NCBI RefSeq assembly: GCF_001905885.1
Contig: NZ_LIYH01000002.1
Span: 735,591-799,590 of the forward strand
DNA from: Streptomyces sp. CB03234
Lineage (GTDB): Bacteria > Actinomycetota > Actinomycetes > Streptomycetales > Streptomycetaceae
Length of the DNA: 64,000 nt
Direction of reading: 5' to 3'
Positions 61,284-64,000 of this stretch are shown piece by piece. Made by a program: the position numbers and the translations under genes. The notes below the pieces were generated by a model. The model was not told the DNA's origin and did not search any database. It worked only from the letters and a program-made list of their open reading frames with translations. Within the stretch, counting starts at the first letter, position 1; each line of letters opens with the position of its first letter.

Positions 61284-61452
61284 CCCCTGAACGGCGCTTG
61301 CGCCTGGGCGGCTCGTCGGTGACTTCCTCGGCGACGCCGGAGGCCACCAGGTGTGCGGCCGCGGCGGTGGGCAGGTCGGCCTCCTGGCCCTTGTTGGGCC
61401 AGGGCTGGCCGTCGCGGGTGCCGGTCATGTCGACGAGCATGCGGATACGCAT
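61252..61452 (-). CDS. Small phage protein of the head-tail region
   Basis: A 66-residue protein (MRIRMLVDMTGTRDGQPWPN; PTAAAAHLVASGVAEEVTDE) with a basic C-terminal end. GGAGG lies six bases before the ATG. Small proteins of this type are common after the connector gene. Confidence 0.72.
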   Translation of the reverse strand: MRIRMLVDMTGTRDGQPWPNKGQEADLPTAAAAHLVASGVAEEVTDEPPRRKRRSGGDSDADERST

Positions 61453-61463
61453 GGCTGCCTCCC

Positions 61464-62060
61464 TTATCCGAATCCGGGGCGGACGTACGGCTCGATCAGG
61501 TTCCAGACGTCGGGGTCCCGGCGGGACAGGCGCACCACGCCCCACTCGGCGGATCCCATGACGCCCTCGGGGGAGTCCTTGCGCTTGTACAGGCGCGCGG
61601 CCTGGATGAGGGCGGCCTGCTCGATGTCGCCGGGCACGGCCGGCCAGCCGAACCGCGCGGTGACGCGGATGCGGGAGGTGGCATAGCCCCAGTCGCCGTT
61701 GACCCGCAGCAGGGCGGTGACGGGCCGGCCGTCTGCCAGCGCGTTGTCGGGGAGCGTGTCGTACCCGGTCACAACCGTCCAGGACGGCGCGGAGCCGGTT
61801 TCGACGGTGAGCCCGCTGGTGCTGCCGATGTCGTCGACGAGCAGCACCTGGCCGTCGTCCTCGTACACGGTCCGGCCCGAGGGCCGGTAGGTGCGGGCGA
61901 CCGGCGCCGCGTCCAGCCAGAAGCGGCGGCCGGTCGACTTGTCGATCGACCGGGACGCCGAGTTCAGCGCCCGGTTCAGCAGATCGTCGCGGGATGTGTC
62001 GCTGGCCTCGATGTTCAGCGACGCCTTGAGCGTGGCCAGACTGGCGTACTCGTTGGCCAC
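61464..62060 (-). CDS. Phage gp6-like head-tail connector
   Basis: A 198-residue protein with YASLATLKASLNIEASDTSR and DLLNRALNSASRSIDKSTGR at the start, typical of HK97 gp6-type connectors that form a ring below the portal, and a beta-rich middle. The GTG lies six bases after the upstream stop. Confidence 0.82.
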   Translation of the reverse strand: MANEYASLATLKASLNIEASDTSRDDLLNRALNSASRSIDKSTGRRFWLDAAPVARTYRPSGRTVYEDDGQVLLVDDIGSTSGLTVETGSAPSWTVVTGYDTLPDNALADGRPVTALLRVNGDWGYATSRIRVTARFGWPAVPGDIEQAALIQAARLYKRKDSPEGVMGSAEWGVVRLSRRDPDVWNLIEPYVRPGFG

Positions 62061-62066
62061 CGCGCC

Positions 62067-62339
62067 TTACTCCTGGGTCTTGGCGGGCGGCGCGGCCGTT
62101 TTCTTGGCCGGCGGCGGCGCGGTCTTCTTCGCGGCCGGGGTGGCGGCCTGGGTGGTCTGCTGCTGGGGATCGGCCCCGGTCCGCCCCTGCGGCCCGTCGT
62201 CCTCGGCCGGCTGCTCGGGGTTGTGGCCGTAGTGCCGCAGCTGCTCGTCGACCTGGCGCACGCGGTTGTCGTCGCCGCGCGATTCGTACACCGCCCGCTC
62301 CCGCTTCAGGGCGGCGATCATGTTTTCGTCCCGTGCCAT
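62067..62339 (-). CDS. Small Lys/Ala/Pro-tailed phage protein
   Basis: A 90-residue protein (MIAALKRERAVYESRGDDNR) with a repetitive basic tail (AAKKTAPPPAKKTAAPPAKT). Low-complexity Lys-Ala-Pro tails are seen in small head proteins; function unknown. Confidence 0.7.
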   Translation of the reverse strand: MARDENMIAALKRERAVYESRGDDNRVRQVDEQLRHYGHNPEQPAEDDGPQGRTGADPQQQTTQAATPAAKKTAPPPAKKTAAPPAKTQE

Positions 62340-62351
62340 GGTGCTTTCTCC

Positions 62352-62738
62352 TTAGAAGATCGTGACGTCAGCGCTGTTAGTGACGTTCGTGTTCGCCGAG
62401 TACGCCAGCCGCACGAACCGCCACGGCTGGTCCGGCCGGAGGATCTTGTAGGTGGTCGTCGCGGTCGTGAGCTGGAAGGTCGCGACGCTCACGGTTTCCG
62501 GGGTTGCCGAGTCGGCGTAGGCCACGGGGAACCAGCTGGTGCCATCCGCGCTGCCCTCGATCGCGTACGTACACGTCGGCGTCGCACCGACGGTGGTCGT
62601 GATCTTCAGCAGCGCGGGGCGCTCGGTGACGCCGCCGCGGTCTGCGACGTTGGTGGATACGCCATTGCCGGTCTGGGCGTTCGACAGCGTCGCCTGGTTC
62701 GGCAGGGTCCCGCCGGCCATGGCCTGAATGGTTGCCAT
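62352..62738 (-). CDS. Phage structural beta-sandwich protein
   Basis: A 128-residue protein (MATIQAMAGGTLPNQATLSN; TPTCTYAIEGSADGTSWFPV; PWRFVRLAYSANTNVTNSAD). The pattern is that of head decoration or fibre beta-sandwich domains. Located between capsid and connector. Confidence 0.7.
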   Translation of the reverse strand: MATIQAMAGGTLPNQATLSNAQTGNGVSTNVADRGGVTERPALLKITTTVGATPTCTYAIEGSADGTSWFPVAYADSATPETVSVATFQLTTATTTYKILRPDQPWRFVRLAYSANTNVTNSADVTIF

Positions 62739-62742
62739 CAGC

Positions 62743-63093
62743 TCACTCCGGCCTGATCCACAGCGCGACGCGGTACGTCATGCTCGGCGTGGTGCCGCCG
62801 ACCGTGCTGGTGACGCGGACGTAGTTCTTCGTGATCCCGGCCCCCGCCACCCGGTTGCCGACCGCGGCCAGCTGCGCGGCCGCGCTGCCGGGCACGGCCG
62901 TCCAGGTGCTGCCGTCGGCCGACTCCTCCAGCGAGCAGTCGAGCGTCGGCGTGCCGGATGCGGCCGTGCAGTGCACGGACAGCAGCACATCGGCCGCCGT
63001 GCCCGCGGCGGCCAGGGGCCCGCTGGTGTAGGTGCCCGCGCCGCGCGCTGCCGAGGGCAAGGCCACCTCGGCCTGTACGTTCCTGAGTCCCAC
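62743..63093 (-). CDS. Phage structural beta-sandwich protein, paralogue-like
   Basis: A 116-residue protein (VGLRNVQAEVALPSAARGAG; TPTLDCSLEESADGSTWTAV; TPSMTYRVALWIRPE) with the same likely fold as its downstream neighbour (both contain a TPT-C-EGSADGTSW or EESADGSTW block), so the two may be diverged duplicates decorating the capsid. GTG at 63093 follows AAGGGA. Confidence 0.68.
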   Translation of the reverse strand: MGLRNVQAEVALPSAARGAGTYTSGPLAAAGTAADVLLSVHCTAASGTPTLDCSLEESADGSTWTAVPGSAAAQLAAVGNRVAGAGITKNYVRVTSTVGGTTPSMTYRVALWIRPE

Positions 63094-63126
63094 GTTCCAT
63101 CCCTTCGCGAAGGCGTGTAGCAGCAA

Positions 63127-63157
63127 GGCGCCGGACGGTTCGTCGCCGTCCGGCGCC
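63127..63157 (-). terminator. Hairpin after the major capsid gene
   Basis: GGCGCCGGACGG (63127-63138) pairs perfectly with CCGTCCGGCGCC (63146-63157). It probably trims transcription after the highly expressed capsid gene. Confidence 0.8.
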
Positions 63158-63166
63158 CTGGCCGGA

Positions 63167-64000
63167 TCAGAACGCCGGGGTGACCAGGCCCGTACCGCCC
63201 ACCTTCTGCATGCCGTTGACGTAGCGGCCGAAGGTGTAGGCGAAGTACGAGTAGGCGACCAGGAGCACGCCGAGGCTGGCCGCGGCCGGCTGCTCGGCCC
63301 GGATGAACAGCGGCGCGTTCGGGTCCTCCCACAGGTGGCACTCCGAGGCGGGGACGACGTACAGCTCGTCCTCGTTGGTGCCCGCGCCGAGGTTCGTGGC
63401 GATGTTGTTGTCGACGATGACCTCGAGCCCGCACGGCAGTACACCCCGGGGGCCGGAGGCGTAGCTGCTGTTGGGGTTGAGCTGGCCGCTCGCCTGGACC
63501 GGCAGACCGACAGTGTTGATCATCGGCCATGTCGAGGACATCTGGCTGGACAGCCAGTACCAGCGCCGCGAGTGCATCACCGCGTGGCTGGGCGCGCCCA
63601 TCGCGAGCAGGTTGGCCTCCACACCCGCGGCCGCACCGAGGATCTTCGGGTACATCTCGGCGCCGGTGGGGCTGGCGTCGGTGTAGGCATTGGCCTGCGC
63701 CACGGCGCTCAGGCCGGTGGTGGCCTGGTTGAGCAGGGTGGTGTCCAGCCGGGTCGCAACCCGGTTGAACAAGTCCTGCATGGTGACGTCCTCGATGCCG
63801 TTGCCGCGGTCGATGGCCTGGCGGGAGACGGTCTGCTGCCCGGCCGCGGTCTGCACCGGGACGGTCAGCAGGGTGTCGTCCATGTCCTGGTTGGTGACGG
63901 CCGTGTTCTGCGAGGCCTGCAGTCCCGCGTCCGAGGACGTGGTGATGCGGGAGATCTCGATCGACATGCCCGACTCGGGCAGCGGGTGCTTGTTGCACAC
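63167..64000 (-). CDS. Phage major capsid protein, partial
   Basis: At least 277 residues, with the N-terminus beyond the window. The text IEISRITTSSDAGLQASQNT, QTVSRQAIDRGNGIEDVTMQ, LGAAAGVEANLLAMGAPSHA and GVLPCGLEVIVDNNIATNLG is typical of HK97-fold major capsid proteins of actinophages. It is the first late gene visible; portal and terminase should precede it on the right. Confidence 0.85.
   Translation of the reverse strand: MCNKHPLPESGMSIEISRITTSSDAGLQASQNTAVTNQDMDDTLLTVPVQTAAGQQTVSRQAIDRGNGIEDVTMQDLFNRVATRLDTTLLNQATTGLSAVAQANAYTDASPTGAEMYPKILGAAAGVEANLLAMGAPSHAVMHSRRWYWLSSQMSSTWPMINTVGLPVQASGQLNPNSSYASGPRGVLPCGLEVIVDNNIATNLGAGTNEDELYVVPASECHLWEDPNAPLFIRAEQPAAASLGVLLVAYSYFAYTFGRYVNGMQKVGGTGLVTPAF

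Larger units (their letters stand above)
46564..64000. mobile_element. Siphovirus-type prophage integrated at sodN (right end outside the window)
   Basis: The left boundary is the sodN fragment. Next come a cargo region (46600-49640) and then late genes on the reverse strand in typical order: capsid, connector, tail, frameshifted chaperone, tape measure, minor tail, endolysin, holin. Integrase, repressor, terminase and portal genes are not in view and should lie to the right. Late genes run toward the left attachment site. Confidence 0.88.

Overview
The window is high-GC actinobacterial DNA with dense genes, many GTG starts and GC-ending codons. It is almost certainly a Streptomyces chromosome. 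From memory, the gene order follows the S. coelicolor block around SCO5212 to SCO5254 (aroA, sigR-rsrA, nrdAB, cstA, dasR-dasABC, wblE, sigH, eshA, sodN). I made no database comparison, so this synteny is recalled knowledge.

Layout. 1-6337: a partial SMR exporter gene, the aroA-rsgA pair, an M50-like membrane protease, an SRAP protein, a small hydrolase, and sigR-rsrA, the thiol-stress sigma factor with its zinc anti-sigma factor. 6338-13730: two HD-domain membrane proteins, a TPR protein, peptide deformylase, a secreted peptidoglycan-type peptidase, a GlxA-type regulator and a DUF2809 protein. 13732-17462: class Ia ribonucleotide reductase nrdA-nrdB behind a cobalamin riboswitch. 17481-20553: a GNAT gene and cstA with its YbdD partner. 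20691-28910: the N-acetylglucosamine/chitobiose block, with dasR, the dasABC transporter, a GH3 N-acetylglucosaminidase, nagB and a SIS-domain protein, tied together by DasR-type operators. One operator sits at a probable small RNA promoter. 29018-41973: a PdtaS-like histidine kinase, wblE, a diacylglycerol-kinase-like gene, sigH with its anti-sigma gene, a Na+/H+ antiporter behind three 75-bp tandem repeats, a PLP enzyme, an amidase, a family 2B encapsulin shell gene (eshA type), a TetR/reductase pair and small hypothetical genes. 42136-46095: snapalysin with its LysR regulator, two GNAT genes and two small hypothetical genes.

Prophage. From about 46564 to the right edge is a siphovirus-type prophage. 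Its left junction is recognisable because the last codons of nickel superoxide dismutase (sodN) and a terminator lie there without the rest of the gene. This suggests integration into the sodN 3' end. Inside come a cargo region (an XRE gene on one strand; on the other a DUF6879 gene, an XRE/DUF5753 gene and three tiny Cys-rich genes), then the late genes read right to left: major capsid, connector, tail proteins, a tail-assembly chaperone with a -1 frameshift site, tape measure, a large minor tail protein, endolysin, holin, a coiled-coil membrane protein and a collagen-like membrane protein. The late operon ends at a terminator at 49643-49678. No integrase is visible, so it should lie beyond the right edge.

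The most notable points are the sodN attachment site and its cargo module, the DasR operator at the putative small RNA, the tandem stem-loop repeats before the antiporter, the stand-alone encapsulin and the programmed frameshift.
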